In this document: positions 34,974 to 47,346 of the stretch, one piece after another
Layout: each line of letters starts with the position of its first letter
Position numbering within the stretch: the first letter of the stretch is position 1
Assembly (NCBI RefSeq): GCF_006715485.1
Contig: NZ_VFNH01000001.1
Span: 372,001-436,000, forward strand
Length of the DNA stretch: 64,000 nucleotides
Direction of reading: 5' to 3'
From: Herbaspirillum sp. SJZ107
GTDB lineage: Bacteria > Pseudomonadota > Gammaproteobacteria > Burkholderiales > Burkholderiaceae_D
The notes under the pieces: generated by a model
Database searches by the model: none
Seen by the model: the letters and a program-made list of their open reading frames with translations, nothing else
Told to the model about the DNA's origin: nothing
Translations under genes and position numbers: made by a program

Positions 34974-34996
34974 AAAAGGCGGCCATGGAGGCCGCC
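34974..34996 (-). terminator. Terminator of the ubiG-phosphatase operon
   Basis: GGCGGCC pairs with GGCCGCC around ATGGA; on the minus strand TTTT follows. It lies about 65 bases beyond the HAD phosphatase stop codon. Confidence 0.75.
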
Positions 34997-35061
34997 ACGG
35001 TCGAGCAAAATCAGCGGAAAAGTCTGCAGCGGGGCAGGGAAACCCGAAGGCGGAAACCGGA

Positions 35062-35769
35062 TCAGGCAGCCGCAACGGGCATGCCGGCAACGCCAGCCAC
35101 CTCGCGCAAGCGCTCGAGCAGATCTGCCGGCGTAGCCAGCAGCATGTCCGCCCCCCAGGTCACCGGCTCGGTCGCGCCGCAATACCCCCAGGCACAGGCC
35201 ACCGTCACCATGCCGGCCGCTTGACCCGCCTGGATATCGCGCAGATCGTCGCCGACATACCAGCACTCGGCCGGGTCCAGCCCGAGCCGGCGTGCGCCTT
35301 CCAGCAGCGGTGCCGGATGCGGTTTCGGATGCGGCGTGGTATCGCCGGACACCACGCAGCCCGCATGCGCCAGCCCGATCTGCGGCAGCAGCGGATCGGT
35401 AAAGCGCATCGGCTTGTTGGTGACGATGCCCCATTCCATACCGGCCGCGCGGATGCCGTCCAGCAGTTCATTGACACCATCGAACAGCGTGCTGTGGGCC
35501 GCCATGTTGGCCTGGTAGCGGTCGAACCACTGCAGTCGCAGCGCTTCGTAGCCCTCGTCGCCCGGGGCCAGGCCGAAGGCGGCACCGATCATGCCGCGGG
35601 CGCCGGCCGAGGCGGTCGGACGCAGGATCGCGTAGGGCGTCGGTGCGAGGCCGCGCTCGCTGCGCAGCCAGTTGACGGCCGCCGCGAGGTCGGGGGCGGT
35701 GTCGGCCAGGGTGCCGTCGAGATCGAACAAAACGGCGCGCGGCGCACGCGGACGGGAAGGAAAGGTCAT
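35062..35769 (-). CDS. gph: HAD phosphatase (phosphoglycolate phosphatase Gph or MupP-like)
   Basis: A 235-residue HAD hydrolase: the nucleophile motif is LFDLDGTLADT (Asp16, Asp18), motif II lies in VTNKPMRF, and motif III/IV in YVGDDLRDIQAGQAAGM. Annotation as phosphoglycolate phosphatase is usual for the family. However, the place next to ubiG and across from gyrA is the one held in Pseudomonas by MupP, the N-acetylmuramate-6-phosphate phosphatase of cell-wall recycling, so MupP activity is a real alternative. It begins 12 bases after ubiG and is probably cotranscribed. Confidence 0.85.
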   Translation of the reverse strand: MTFPSRPRAPRAVLFDLDGTLADTAPDLAAAVNWLRSERGLAPTPYAILRPTASAGARGMIGAAFGLAPGDEGYEALRLQWFDRYQANMAAHSTLFDGVNELLDGIRAAGMEWGIVTNKPMRFTDPLLPQIGLAHAGCVVSGDTTPHPKPHPAPLLEGARRLGLDPAECWYVGDDLRDIQAGQAAGMVTVACAWGYCGATEPVTWGADMLLATPADLLERLREVAGVAGMPVAAA

Positions 35770-35781
35770 AACACTAAATAA

Positions 35782-36501
35782 TTACAGAGGCTTGCTGCAG
35801 GCAACCATGTAGTTGACACTGGTGTCCTGATTCAGCGAATAGATCTTGGTCAGCGGGTTGTAGCTCAGCCCTTTGAGGCCGTCGACGACCAGGCCGGCGT
35901 CGCGCGCATAGGTCGACAGCTCGGCCGGCGTGATGAACTTGGCGTAGTCGTGGGTGCCGCGCGGCAGCATGCGCAGCACGTACTCGGCGCCGATCACCGC
36001 GAACAGGTAGGACTTCGGGTTGCGGTTCAGGGTCGAGAAGAACACCTTGCCGCCCGGTTTGACCAGGGTGGCGGCGGCGCGCACGATGGCGGCCGGGTCC
36101 GGCACGTGTTCCAGCATTTCCATGCAGGTGACGACATCGAACTGGCCGGGTTCTTCGGCGGCCATGTCTTCGGCGGCGATCAGTTTATAGCGGACCTCGA
36201 CGCCCGATTCCAGGCTGTGCAGGTCGGCGACCTTGAGCGCCTTTTTCGACAGGTCGATGCCGGTGACTTTCGCGCCCTTGCGCGCCATCGACTCCGACAG
36301 CACACCGCCACCGCAGCCGATGTCGATCACGTTCTTGCCGCTCAGCGGCACGCGCGCGTTGATCCACTCCAGGCGCAGCGGATTGATTTCGTGCAGCGGA
36401 CGGAATTCGGACGTCGGGTCCCACCAGCGGTGGGCCAGTTCGCTGAATTTCTGGATCTCGAGCGGATCCATGTTGGTCTTGGTGGTGTTGGTCGTAGTCA
36501 T
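35782..36501 (-). CDS. ubiG: Ubiquinone biosynthesis O-methyltransferase UbiG
   Basis: A 239-residue SAM-dependent methyltransferase with motif [14 protein letters not shown] and the UbiG-specific stretches [29 protein letters not shown] and [11 protein letters not shown]. It performs both O-methylations of ubiquinone synthesis. The start ATG at 36501 precedes a Thr/Asn-rich stretch and a second Met at residue 11 (MDPLEIQKF), which is an alternative start nearer the family norm. It forms an operon with the HAD phosphatase downstream. Confidence 0.95.
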   Translation of the reverse strand: MTTTNTTKTNMDPLEIQKFSELAHRWWDPTSEFRPLHEINPLRLEWINARVPLSGKNVIDIGCGGGVLSESMARKGAKVTGIDLSKKALKVADLHSLESGVEVRYKLIAAEDMAAEEPGQFDVVTCMEMLEHVPDPAAIVRAAATLVKPGGKVFFSTLNRNPKSYLFAVIGAEYVLRMLPRGTHDYAKFITPAELSTYARDAGLVVDGLKGLSYNPLTKIYSLNQDTSVNYMVACSKPL

Positions 36502-36560
36502 AGGTCCGAATAATAGCGGAATTGTTCCAGCGCGACGGTTAGAGCGGAGAAAAATGGCAT

Positions 36561-36588
36561 AAAAAAACCCCGCCGCAGCGGGGTCTTT
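36561..36588 (-). terminator. Terminator of ompA
   Basis: ACCCCGC pairs with GCGGGGT around a short loop, with a T-run on the minus strand, 21 bases beyond the ompA stop. Confidence 0.85.
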
Positions 36589-36608
36589 CCATGCAGCGTC
36601 AGCAGCGA

Positions 36609-37322
36609 TTACTGCTGGGTACCGCGGGTACCGACGACTTCGATTTCCACGCGACGGTTCTTGGCGCGGCCGGCGGCGGACTTGTTGTCGGCCACAGGCT
36701 GCTTCTCGCCCTTGCCTTCGGTGTAGATGCGGGTCGATTCGACGCCCTTGCCCTGCAGGTAGGACTTGACGGCTTCGGCGCGGCGCACCGACAGTTTCTG
36801 GTTGTACTCGTCGGTGCCGACCGAGTCGGTGTGGCCGACGGCGATGATGACTTCCAGGTTGATGTCTTTCAGCTTGCCGACCAGGTCATCCAGCGACGCT
36901 TTGCCGGCCGGCTTCAGCACGGCCTTGTCGAAGTCGAAGAACGCGTCGGCCGAGTAGCTGACTTTTTCCGAGGTCGGAACCGGCGCCGGTGCGGGTGCCG
37001 GGGCAGGTGCCGGAGCCGGTGCTTCAACCGGCGGCGGCGGCGGCGGGGCGACGCACTTGCCGTTTTCCAGACGCTCCGGTGCCACGCACAGCGGCGCGTC
37101 GCAACCCGGGACTGCATCCGCCGGGGTCCAGTAGCCGGTACGCCAGCACAGGCCGAAAGGATTGCGGACGATCACGCCGCGGGCATCCTGCGCGTAGGCG
37201 CTGTACGGCGTTTTCGCCTGGATGTCGGTGGTCAACGGGGCGTACGGAGGTGCGCTCTGCGCAAAAGCGCTGCCGGCCATCGCTGCCGAAGCTGCGAGCA
37301 TGAGGGTTGCTATTTTTTTCAT
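36609..37322 (-). CDS. ompA: OmpA-family outer-membrane protein
   Basis: A 237-residue protein: signal peptide [21 protein letters not shown], a short N-terminal region with [12 protein letters not shown] and cysteine pairs (CWR, GCDAPLC, GKCV), a Pro/Ala hinge, and a C-terminal OmpA peptidoglycan-binding domain ([42 protein letters not shown]). This is the betaproteobacterial OmpA type with no full N-terminal beta-barrel. It anchors the outer membrane to peptidoglycan. The ATG at 37322 begins the signal peptide and has AAGGAAG upstream. Confidence 0.93.
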   Translation of the reverse strand: MKKIATLMLAASAAMAGSAFAQSAPPYAPLTTDIQAKTPYSAYAQDARGVIVRNPFGLCWRTGYWTPADAVPGCDAPLCVAPERLENGKCVAPPPPPPVEAPAPAPAPAPAPAPVPTSEKVSYSADAFFDFDKAVLKPAGKASLDDLVGKLKDINLEVIIAVGHTDSVGTDEYNQKLSVRRAEAVKSYLQGKGVESTRIYTEGKGEKQPVADNKSAAGRAKNRRVEIEVVGTRGTQQ

Positions 37323-37722
37323 ATTTTTTCTTCCTTTCGGTAAAATCTTGCCGGTGCGAAACTGCGCAAAAAAATCGCCACATGTGAGCAGAATACTAAC
37401 ATCCTGCACCGCCGCGTTTGTTTCGCATTGTGAAACAAGCAATTAACTTCTCGGCCATTTTGCCACATGGCCTACATCCGCACGACCGCCAGCTGCTCAA
37501 TTCTGGTGCATGCGATTTGCCACGTTGTTTATGCGCAACAAGAGGTGATGAGCAGTGCGCAAGCTTGACGAACGTTTATGACAAGCATGTGTCAAAACGT
37601 CAATTGTGCCTAATTTGCCGTGGTCTGCGACTTGCTTCCAAATTGCACTGCTGATATAGCGCGCGTGGTAAAATCGTACGCTTGTACTCCCGATTATTCG
37701 CCTGAAAGCAATCGACCAGCCA
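37323..37722. other. Divergent ompA-gyrA regulatory region
   Basis: A 400-base gap between divergent genes. It contains a perfect inverted repeat TTGTTTC-N7-GAAACAA (37418-37438) upstream of ompA, and on the gyrA side candidate -10 elements TATAGC (37655) and TAAAAT (37669) with no single convincing -35 match. No further gene was seen. Confidence 0.6.
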
Positions 37723-40338
<2,616 letters not shown>

Positions 40339-40354
40339 GGCCTCGCACCGAAGC

Positions 40355-40386
40355 AGGGAGGGCGCTGTCCCTCCCTTTTTGTTTTT
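40355..40386 (+). terminator. gyrA terminator
   Basis: AGGGAGGG pairs with CCCTCCCT around CGCTGT, followed by TTTTGTTTTT. Confidence 0.9.
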
Positions 40387-40414
40387 ATCCGTCCATCAGT
40401 ATTTAGGAGTAAGC

Positions 40415-40990
40415 ATGAACAAACGTCTGGCTGCCTTCATCGGCACCCTGGTCCTGGCCGCCGCGCCTGCCGCCGCCTTCGCTTTCGCGCCGCACGCCGC
40501 CATCGATCCAGCCGTCAACAAGGCCGTCAGGGAGCTGCTGGAAAGCATGCGCTACCGCGAGCAGACCGCAGCCACCTTCAAGCAGGGCGCGAATGCCTTG
40601 CCGCAGATGCTGCTGCGCGCCTATGCCCAGCGCATCGATGCCGATCCCAAGCTGACGCTCGACCAGAAGAAGGCCGAGCTGGCCAAGGTCTCGAAGGACA
40701 TTCCGAAGCAGGTGGAAGCCGCCGAAAAGGCGCTGGCCAACCCGAAACTGGTGGACGACGCGGTGGACGCCCTGGTCCCGATCTACGCCAGCAAGTTCAC
40801 GCTGGCCGAGCTGAACGAGCTGAACGCCTTCAACCGCCGTCCGGTGGCCGTCAAGCTGCGCAATACCATGCCGGAAGTGACGAAGGAAGCCAACACCGTG
40901 GTGCAGACCCTGCTGCGCGAGCGCGTGCTGTCGCTGATGCCGAAGCTGCCGCCGCCGGCACAGGCCGCGCCAGCGCCGAAGGCAAAGTGA
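40415..40990 (+). CDS. DUF2059 exported protein, copy 1
   Basis: A 191-residue exported helical protein: signal peptide (LAAAPAAAFAF, to about residue 24) and a DUF2059-like domain with FTLAELNELNAFNRRPVAVKL. The function of DUF2059 is unknown. The ATG at 40415 follows AGGAG. It is adjacent to another DUF2059 gene with the same domain plan, between gyrA and serC. Confidence 0.82.
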   Translation: MNKRLAAFIGTLVLAAAPAAAFAFAPHAAIDPAVNKAVRELLESMRYREQTAATFKQGANALPQMLLRAYAQRIDADPKLTLDQKKAELAKVSKDIPKQVEAAEKALANPKLVDDAVDALVPIYASKFTLAELNELNAFNRRPVAVKLRNTMPEVTKEANTVVQTLLRERVLSLMPKLPPPAQAAPAPKAK

Positions 40991-41073
40991 AAACCGCCGG
41001 GTAGGGATTTTTTGCAAGATTCATGCGAAAATCGGGAGGCATCACTCCCATTCCCTCCCATGCAAGGACAACC

Positions 41074-41622
41074 GTGAAAACATCGCTCGCCGCCATCGCT
41101 TCCGCCATATTCTTCACCTGCGCGCCGGCTTTCAGCCAGGCAGCGGCGCCGTCGGCCGACCCGGCCGTCGTCAACGCCACCCGGCAGATGCTGGAGGCGA
41201 TGAAGGTGCGCGAATCGATGCGGACGATGATGGCCACCATGGAGCAGCAGATGCCGGCCCAGATGCGCGCCTCGGCCGCCGCCGCCATCAACGCCAACGC
41301 CGGCATGACGCCGGCGCAGAAGGCCGAGCAGCTGAAGAAGCTCGACGACGCCGTGGCCACCAACACTGCGCAGATGCACGCGGTGTTTTCCGATCCGACC
41401 CTGGTGGATGAAATGGTCAACGAGACGGTGGCGCTGTATGCCGAGACCTATACGCTGGACGAGATCCGCCAGCTGACGGCCTTCTACGCGTCGCCGGTGG
41501 GCCAGAAGATGCAAGCCAACATGCCCCAGCTGATGGCGCGCAGCTTCGCGATCAGCCAGCGCGTGCTGGTGCCGCGCATGCAGAAGATCATGGCCGCCAA
41601 CGGGCAGGCCGCCGGCAAGTGA
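41074..41622 (+). CDS. DUF2059 exported protein, copy 2
   Basis: A 182-residue exported protein: signal peptide ([16 protein letters not shown]) and the DUF2059 domain with [21 protein letters not shown], the family's most conserved block. The GTG at 41074 is preferred because AAGGA lies 8 bases upstream and the signal peptide starts directly there; an upstream ATG at 41023 would add a non-hydrophobic leader. It lies 14 bases before serC and may be cotranscribed with it. Confidence 0.85.
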   Translation: MKTSLAAIASAIFFTCAPAFSQAAAPSADPAVVNATRQMLEAMKVRESMRTMMATMEQQMPAQMRASAAAAINANAGMTPAQKAEQLKKLDDAVATNTAQMHAVFSDPTLVDEMVNETVALYAETYTLDEIRQLTAFYASPVGQKMQANMPQLMARSFAISQRVLVPRMQKIMAANGQAAGK

Positions 41623-41636
41623 GGGCGCAAGGACCG

Positions 41637-42722
41637 ATGACTCAAGTATTCAATTTTTCCGCCGGCCCCGCCGTCCTTCCCAAGGAAGTCCTGCAGCAGG
41701 CCGCTGCCGAGATGCTCGACTGGCACGGCAGCGGCATGTCCGTCATGGAGATGAGCCACCGCGGCCCGGAATTCATTTCGATCTACGAGCAGGCCGAAGC
41801 CGACCTGCGCGAGCTGCTGGCGGTACCGGCCAACTACCGCATCCTGTTCATGCAGGGTGGGGGACTGGGCCAGAACGCGATCGTGCCGCTCAACCTGCTG
41901 GGGCGCAAACAGCAGCCGGCAACGATCGATTTCGTGCAGACCGGTTCCTGGTCGAGCAAGTCGATCAAGGAAGCGAAGCGTTACGCACAGGTGAACGTGG
42001 CCGCTTCCGGCGAGGCCGGCGGCTTCACGGGCGTGCCGCCGCAGGGCGAGTGGAAACTCAGCCCGGACGCGGCCTACCTGCACGTCTGCACCAACGAAAC
42101 CATCGACGGCGTCGAATTCAACTTCGCCCCTGAAGCGGGTGAGGTGCCGGTGGTGGCCGACATGTCCTCGCACATCCTGTCGCGCGCGGTCGACGTGTCG
42201 AAGTACGGCGTGATCTTTGCCGGCGCCCAGAAGAACATCGGCCCGGCCGGCCTGACCCTGGTCATCGTGCGCGACGACCTGCTGGACAGCGCGCTGCCGA
42301 TCTGCCCGGGCGTCTTCAACTGGCGCGCCGTGGCCGACGCCGATTCCATGCTGAACACGCCGCCGACCTATGCGATCTACATCGCCGGCCTGGTGTTCGC
42401 GCACCTGAAGCGCCTCGGTGGCGTGGAAGCGATGGAGCGCATCAATATCGAAAAAGCGCGCTTGCTGTATGCGGCGCTGGACGCCGACGATTTTTACCAG
42501 AATCGTGTGGCCCCGAGCGCCCGCTCGCGCATGAACGTACCGTTCTACCTGCGCGACGAATCCCTGAACGACAAATTCCTGGCCGGCGCCAAGGCGCGCG
42601 GCCTGCTGCAACTGAAGGGCCACAAGTCCGTCGGCGGTATGCGGGCATCGATCTACAACGCGATGCCGATCGAGGGCGTGCAAGCCCTGGTCGATTATTT
42701 GAACGAGTTCGCCGGGCGTTGA
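41637..42722 (+). CDS. serC: Phosphoserine aminotransferase
   Basis: A 361-residue class V PLP enzyme starting [16 protein letters not shown]. The PLP lysine is Lys199 in [10 protein letters not shown]. It converts 3-phosphohydroxypyruvate plus glutamate to phosphoserine, and acts in pyridoxal 5'-phosphate synthesis. It heads the serC-pheA-hisC-tyrA-aroA-cmk run. The ATG at 41637 gives the family start. Confidence 0.97.
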   Translation: MTQVFNFSAGPAVLPKEVLQQAAAEMLDWHGSGMSVMEMSHRGPEFISIYEQAEADLRELLAVPANYRILFMQGGGLGQNAIVPLNLLGRKQQPATIDFVQTGSWSSKSIKEAKRYAQVNVAASGEAGGFTGVPPQGEWKLSPDAAYLHVCTNETIDGVEFNFAPEAGEVPVVADMSSHILSRAVDVSKYGVIFAGAQKNIGPAGLTLVIVRDDLLDSALPICPGVFNWRAVADADSMLNTPPTYAIYIAGLVFAHLKRLGGVEAMERINIEKARLLYAALDADDFYQNRVAPSARSRMNVPFYLRDESLNDKFLAGAKARGLLQLKGHKSVGGMRASIYNAMPIEGVQALVDYLNEFAGR

Positions 42723-42732
42723 ACTGCAAATA

Positions 42733-42819
42733 CGTCGCCCCTGCGCAGGCAGGGGCCCAAGTTCGGCTTGCATATCGACTGCTCGAGAAACTTGGACCCC
42801 TGCCTGCGCAGGGGCGACG
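42733..42819. repeat. Palindromic (REPIN-like) repeat, copy C
   Basis: CGTCGCCCC at one end and GGGGCGACG at the other. Each half contains a small hairpin (CCCCTGC/GCAGGGG) followed by CCCAAGTT or AACTTGG; the halves are inverted around a 27-base centre. It lies between serC and pheA, inside a run of same-direction genes. Confidence 0.95.
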
Positions 42820-42867
42820 GTAGGCCGACGCCAACGTATTCTGCGAACCGAAACTCATGAGCAGACA

Positions 42868-43938
42868 ATGACAGACAAACTCCAACCCCTGCGCGAAAAG
42901 ATCGATGCGATCGACGCGCAAATCCTCGAACTCCTGAGCCAGCGCGGCAAGGTCGCCCAGGAAGTCGGCCACGTCAAGGCCGAAACCATGGCGCCGGTGT
43001 TCCGCCCCGAGCGCGAAGCGCAGGTGCTGCGCGGCGTGGCCGAGCGCAACCCGGGCCCGCTCGACAGCCGCGACGTGCAGACCATCTTCCGCGAGATCAT
43101 GTCGTCCTGCCGCGCGCTGGAAAAGCGCGTGACGGTCGCCTTCCTCGGCCCCACCGGCACCTTCAGCGAACAGGCCGTGTTCCAGCATTTCGGCAGCGCC
43201 GTCGAAGCGCTGCCCTGCATCTCGATCGACGAAGTGTTCCGCGCCACCGAGGCCGGCACCGCCGACTATGGCGTGGTGCCGGTCGAGAATTCGTCGGAAG
43301 GGGCGATCAACCGCACCCTCGACCTGATGCTGGCCACCACCTGCATCATCAGCGGCGAAGTCTCGATCCCGGTCCACCACAGCCTGATGACCAGGACCGG
43401 CAGCATGGATGGCGTGAAGGTCGTGTGCGCGCATTCGCAGGCGCTGGCCCAGTGCCAGGTCTGGCTCAACCTGCACCACCCGGACATCGAGCGCCGCGCC
43501 GTCGCCTCCAACGCCGAGGCGGCCGTGCTGGCCAGCCAGGACCCGAGCATCGCCGCGATCGCCAGCGAGATGGCCGGCGAGCAGTACAAGCTGGGCGTGG
43601 TCCAGGCCCACATCCAGGACGACCCGCACAACCGCACCCGCTTCGCCGTGATCGGCCGCCAGGCCACCGGCCGCTCGGGCCAGGACCGCACCTCGCTGGT
43701 GCTGGCGGTGCCGAACAAGGCCGGCGCCGTCTACGGCCTGCTGGCGCCGCTGGCCACGCACGGCGTGTCCATGACGCGCTTCGAATCGCGTCCGGCGCGC
43801 ATCGGCACCTGGGAGTACTACTTCTATGTCGACGTCGAAGGCCACCTGCAGGACGAAGCCGTCGGCCGCGCGCTGGCCGAGCTGAAGGACAATGCCGCCT
43901 TCTTCAAGGTTCTGGGCTCGTACCCGGTCGCACTGTAA
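42868..43938 (+). CDS. pheA: Bifunctional chorismate mutase/prephenate dehydratase
   Basis: A 356-residue P-protein: chorismate mutase (AroQ) domain at about residues 1-88 (LREKIDAIDAQILELLSQR), prephenate dehydratase at about 95-275 (VAFLGPTGTFSEQAV, VVPVENSSEGAINRT, TRFAVIGR), and a C-terminal ACT domain (VPNKAGAVYGLLAPLA, MTRFESRPAR) for feedback by phenylalanine. It converts chorismate to phenylpyruvate. The start ATG at 42868 follows a weak ribosome-binding site just after the palindromic repeat. Confidence 0.97.
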   Translation: MTDKLQPLREKIDAIDAQILELLSQRGKVAQEVGHVKAETMAPVFRPEREAQVLRGVAERNPGPLDSRDVQTIFREIMSSCRALEKRVTVAFLGPTGTFSEQAVFQHFGSAVEALPCISIDEVFRATEAGTADYGVVPVENSSEGAINRTLDLMLATTCIISGEVSIPVHHSLMTRTGSMDGVKVVCAHSQALAQCQVWLNLHHPDIERRAVASNAEAAVLASQDPSIAAIASEMAGEQYKLGVVQAHIQDDPHNRTRFAVIGRQATGRSGQDRTSLVLAVPNKAGAVYGLLAPLATHGVSMTRFESRPARIGTWEYYFYVDVEGHLQDEAVGRALAELKDNAAFFKVLGSYPVAL

Positions 43939-43978
43939 GCATCCGCATTTTTAGAATCGAATCATCAGGAAGAAATCC

Positions 43979-45082
43979 ATGTCGCAATTTGGTCCAGAGT
44001 ACATCCGCGCCATCGCCCCTTACCAGGCCGGCAAACCCATCTCCGAAGTCGCGCGCGAGTTCGGTCTCGACGAAGCGAAAATCGTCAAGCTGGCCTCCAA
44101 CGAGAACCCGTTCGGCGTGCCCGAATCGGCGAAGCAGGCGATGGCTGCCGCCGCCGCGGAACTCGGCCGCTACCCGGATGCCAACGGCTTCGAACTGAAG
44201 GCCGCGCTGGCGAAGCGCTATGATGTGCCGGCCGACTGGATCACCCTCGGCAACGGTTCCAACGACATCCTCGAGATCGCCGCCCACGCCTTCGTCAAGG
44301 CCGGCGAATCGGTGGTGTACTCGCAGTACTCGTTCGCGATCTACGCGCTGGCCGCCCAGGGCGTCGGCGCGCGCGGCATCGCCGCCCCGGCCAGGAACTA
44401 CGGCCACGACCTCGATGCCATGCTGGCCGCGATCGAGGCAGACACCCGCCTGCTGTTCATCGCCAACCCGAACAACCCGACCGGCACCTTCATCCCGGCT
44501 GCCGAGATCGAAGCCTTCCTGGACAAGGTGCCGGCGCACGTCGCCGTGGTGCTCGACGAAGCCTACAACGAATACCTGGAAGCGAAAGACCAGTTCGAGT
44601 CGACCGCATGGGTGCGCAAGTACCCGAACCTGATCGTGTCGCGCACCTTCTCCAAGGCCTACGGCCTGGCCGGCCTGCGCGTCGGCTTCGCGATCGCCCA
44701 GCCGGCCGTGACCGACCTGATGAACCGCATCCGCCAGCCTTTCAACGTGAATTCGCTGGCCCAGGCGGCCGCGATCGCGGCGCTGAACGACAAGGCCTTC
44801 CTGGAAAAGGGCGCCGAGAACAACCGTGCCGGCTACCGCCAGGTGGTCGCCGCCTTCCAGGAACTCGGCCTGGAATACGTGCCGTCGTACGGCAACTTCG
44901 TGCTGCTCAAGGTCGGCAGCGACGACGGCGCCGGCGCCCGCGTCAACCTGGCGCTGCTGAAGCAGGGCGTGATCGTGCGCCCGGTCGGCGCCTACGGCCT
45001 GCCGCAGTGGCTGCGCATCTCGATCGGCCTGCCGGAAGAGAATGCGGCCTTCGTCGAAGCCCTCAAGAAGGCACTCGGTTGA
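43979..45082 (+). CDS. hisC: Histidinol-phosphate aminotransferase
   Basis: A 367-residue fold-type I aminotransferase. The PLP lysine is Lys226 in SRTFSKAYGLAGLRVG; LASNENPFGVP and NPNNPTGTF are conserved. Embedded between pheA and tyrA, as hisC2 in Pseudomonas, it probably also acts on aromatic keto acids, supplying the last transamination of Phe/Tyr synthesis. Its stop codon overlaps the tyrA start by 1 base. Confidence 0.94.
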   Translation: MSQFGPEYIRAIAPYQAGKPISEVAREFGLDEAKIVKLASNENPFGVPESAKQAMAAAAAELGRYPDANGFELKAALAKRYDVPADWITLGNGSNDILEIAAHAFVKAGESVVYSQYSFAIYALAAQGVGARGIAAPARNYGHDLDAMLAAIEADTRLLFIANPNNPTGTFIPAAEIEAFLDKVPAHVAVVLDEAYNEYLEAKDQFESTAWVRKYPNLIVSRTFSKAYGLAGLRVGFAIAQPAVTDLMNRIRQPFNVNSLAQAAAIAALNDKAFLEKGAENNRAGYRQVVAAFQELGLEYVPSYGNFVLLKVGSDDGAGARVNLALLKQGVIVRPVGAYGLPQWLRISIGLPEENAAFVEALKKALG

Positions 45083-45990
45083 TGTTCGGCAAGGTCGTCA
45101 TCGTCGGCGTCGGCCTGATCGGCGGCTCGTTCGCGCTGGGCTTGAAAGCGGCCGGTGCGGCCAGCCACATCGCCGGCCTGGGCCGGTCGAAGGAAGCGCT
45201 GGCGCGTGCGCTCGAGCTTGGCCTGATCGACGAAGCCTGCGACAGTCCCGAGGGGGCGCTGCGCGGCGCCGACCTGGTGCTGATCGCGGCGCCGGTGGCG
45301 CAGACCGCGCCTATCCTGGCGTCGCTGCTGCCCTGGTTGGAAGCGCACACCATCGTCACCGACGCCGGCAGCACCAAGTCGGACGTGGTGGCGGCGGCGC
45401 GCGCGGTCATGGGGGAGCGCATCGGGCAGTTCGTGCCGGGCCACCCGATCGCCGGGCGCGAATCGAACGGCCCGGATGCCGCCATCGCCGGCCTCTACCG
45501 CGGCAAGAAGACCGTCCTCACGCCGCTGCCGGAAAACGCGCAGGCCGATATCGATGCCGTCGCAGGGGCATGGAAGCTGTGCGGCGCCATCATCCACATC
45601 CTCACGCCGGGCGAGCACGACAAGGTGTTCGCGGCGGTCAGCCATTTGCCGCACCTGCTGGCGTTCGCGCTGGTCGACGACGTCGCGGCCAAGCCGCATG
45701 CCGACCTGCTGTTCCAGTACGCGGCCAGCGGCTTCCGCGATTTCACGCGCATCGCCGGCTCGTCGCCGGAAATGTGGCGCGACATCAGCCTGGCCAACCG
45801 CGATGCCCTCCTGGGCGAGCTGGATGCCTATCTGGCACAATTGACGCAGATCCGCGGCCGCCTCGTGGCGGGCGATGGCGCCGGGCTCGAAGCCGTGTAC
45901 GCCAATGCCCAGCGCGCCCGCTGCGCGTGGATCGAAGCGATCGAGGCTGCGGAAAAGCCGCAGCCGGCCGATCAAGAATCAGGAAAATGA
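45082..45990 (+). CDS. tyrA: Prephenate (or arogenate) dehydrogenase
   Basis: A 302-residue NAD(P)-dependent enzyme: Rossmann motif [15 protein letters not shown] at residues 7-21, [24 protein letters not shown] (catalytic His) and [14 protein letters not shown]. It converts prephenate to 4-hydroxyphenylpyruvate for tyrosine. The ATG at 45082 overlaps the hisC stop (TGATG), so translation is coupled. It is separate from aroA here, whereas in Pseudomonas the two are fused. Confidence 0.95.
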   Translation: MFGKVVIVGVGLIGGSFALGLKAAGAASHIAGLGRSKEALARALELGLIDEACDSPEGALRGADLVLIAAPVAQTAPILASLLPWLEAHTIVTDAGSTKSDVVAAARAVMGERIGQFVPGHPIAGRESNGPDAAIAGLYRGKKTVLTPLPENAQADIDAVAGAWKLCGAIIHILTPGEHDKVFAAVSHLPHLLAFALVDDVAAKPHADLLFQYAASGFRDFTRIAGSSPEMWRDISLANRDALLGELDAYLAQLTQIRGRLVAGDGAGLEAVYANAQRARCAWIEAIEAAEKPQPADQESGK

Positions 45991-45994
45991 ACTC

Positions 45995-47335
45995 ATGTCG
46001 TCTACAACGCAGTCCAAGAACTACCCCCAGCACATCGACCTCGAACCCGTGATGCACGTCGAGGGCACGGTGCGCCTGCCGGGTTCGAAAAGCATTTCCA
46101 ACCGCACGCTGCTGCTGGCGGCGCTGAGCGAAGGCACCACCACCATCCACGACCTGCTGGCCTCGGACGACACCCTGGTGATGCTGGGCGCGCTCCAGCA
46201 GCTCGGCATCAAATGGGAGCAGGTCGACGAGCGCACCCACATCGTGCACGGTGGCGGTGGCGTGCTGCCGAACCACGAAGCCGACCTGTTCATGGGCAAC
46301 GCCGGCACCGCGATCCGCCCGCTGACCGCGGCGCTGGCCGTGATCGGCGGCGACTACAAGCTGCACGGCGTGTCGCGCATGCACGAGCGTCCGATCGGCG
46401 ACCTGGTCGATGCGCTGAACGAAGTCGGCGCCCAGATCGAGTACACCGGCGAGCCGGGCTACCCGCCGCTGCGCATCCGCCGCGGCCGCATCGCCACCAG
46501 CCGCATGGCGGTGCGCGGCAACGTGTCGAGCCAGTTCCTGACCGCGCTGCTGATGGCTGCGCCGCTGATGGCCAGGGATCACGCGGTGACCATCGACGTG
46601 GTGGGCGAGCTGATTTCGAAGCCCTACATCGAGATCACGCTGAACCTGATGCGCCGCTTCGGCGTGACCGTCGAGCAGGCCGGCTGGGCTTCGTTCACGG
46701 TGCAGCCGGGCCAGCGCTACGCAAGCCCGGGCAGCATCCACGTCGAGGGCGACGCCTCGTCGGCGTCCTACTTCCTGGCGGCCGGCGCCATCGCCGGCGG
46801 TCCGGTACGCGTGGAAGGCGTGGGCAAGGACAGCATCCAGGGCGACGTGCGCTTTGCCGACGCGCTGGAACGGATGGGCGCGATCATCACGCGCGGCGAC
46901 AACTGGATCGAGGCGCGCGCCAACGGCCCGCTGCAGGCCATCGACGCCGACTTCAACCACATCCCGGATGCGGCGATGACGATCGCCGTGGCCGCGCTGT
47001 ACGCCGACGGCCCCAGCACGCTGCGCAACATCGCCAGCTGGCGCGTCAAGGAAACCGACCGCCTGGCGGCGATGGCGACCGAGCTGCGCAAGATCGGCGC
47101 GATCGTGGAAGAGGGCGCCGACTACCTGCGCGTGACCCCGCCCGAAGAACTGTCGCCGGCCACCATCGACACCTACGACGACCACCGGATGGCGATGTGC
47201 TTCTCGCTGGCCTCGCTCGACGGCAAGGCGCGGCGCGGGAATGCGATGCGCATCAACGATCCGAAGTGCGTGGCCAAGACTTTCCCGGATTACTTCGAGA
47301 CCTTTGCCTCGATCGCGAAGAACGACTTGTTCTGA
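45995..47335 (+). CDS. aroA: 3-phosphoshikimate 1-carboxyvinyltransferase (EPSP synthase, class I)
   Basis: A 446-residue EPSP synthase with [30 protein letters not shown] and [13 protein letters not shown]. It transfers enolpyruvate from PEP to shikimate 3-phosphate, the sixth step of the shikimate pathway. The motif GNAGTAxRP is of the glyphosate-sensitive class I type. The ATG at 45995 has AGGAAAA upstream and lies 4 bases after tyrA. The conserved Asp-Glu catalytic blocks are intact. Confidence 0.97.
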   Translation: MSSTTQSKNYPQHIDLEPVMHVEGTVRLPGSKSISNRTLLLAALSEGTTTIHDLLASDDTLVMLGALQQLGIKWEQVDERTHIVHGGGGVLPNHEADLFMGNAGTAIRPLTAALAVIGGDYKLHGVSRMHERPIGDLVDALNEVGAQIEYTGEPGYPPLRIRRGRIATSRMAVRGNVSSQFLTALLMAAPLMARDHAVTIDVVGELISKPYIEITLNLMRRFGVTVEQAGWASFTVQPGQRYASPGSIHVEGDASSASYFLAAGAIAGGPVRVEGVGKDSIQGDVRFADALERMGAIITRGDNWIEARANGPLQAIDADFNHIPDAAMTIAVAALYADGPSTLRNIASWRVKETDRLAAMATELRKIGAIVEEGADYLRVTPPEELSPATIDTYDDHRMAMCFSLASLDGKARRGNAMRINDPKCVAKTFPDYFETFASIAKNDLF

Positions 47336-47346
47336 TCTATAAATAC

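Noticed and set aside
44608..45081. Upstream extension of the tyrA frame into hisC
   Set aside because: The extension overlaps hisC in another frame and has no similarity to dehydrogenases; the ATG at 45082 starts directly before the NAD-binding motif.
46213..47346. Upstream extension of the cmk frame over aroA
   Set aside because: It is out of frame with aroA, shadow-like in composition, and the kinase domain begins only at 47347.
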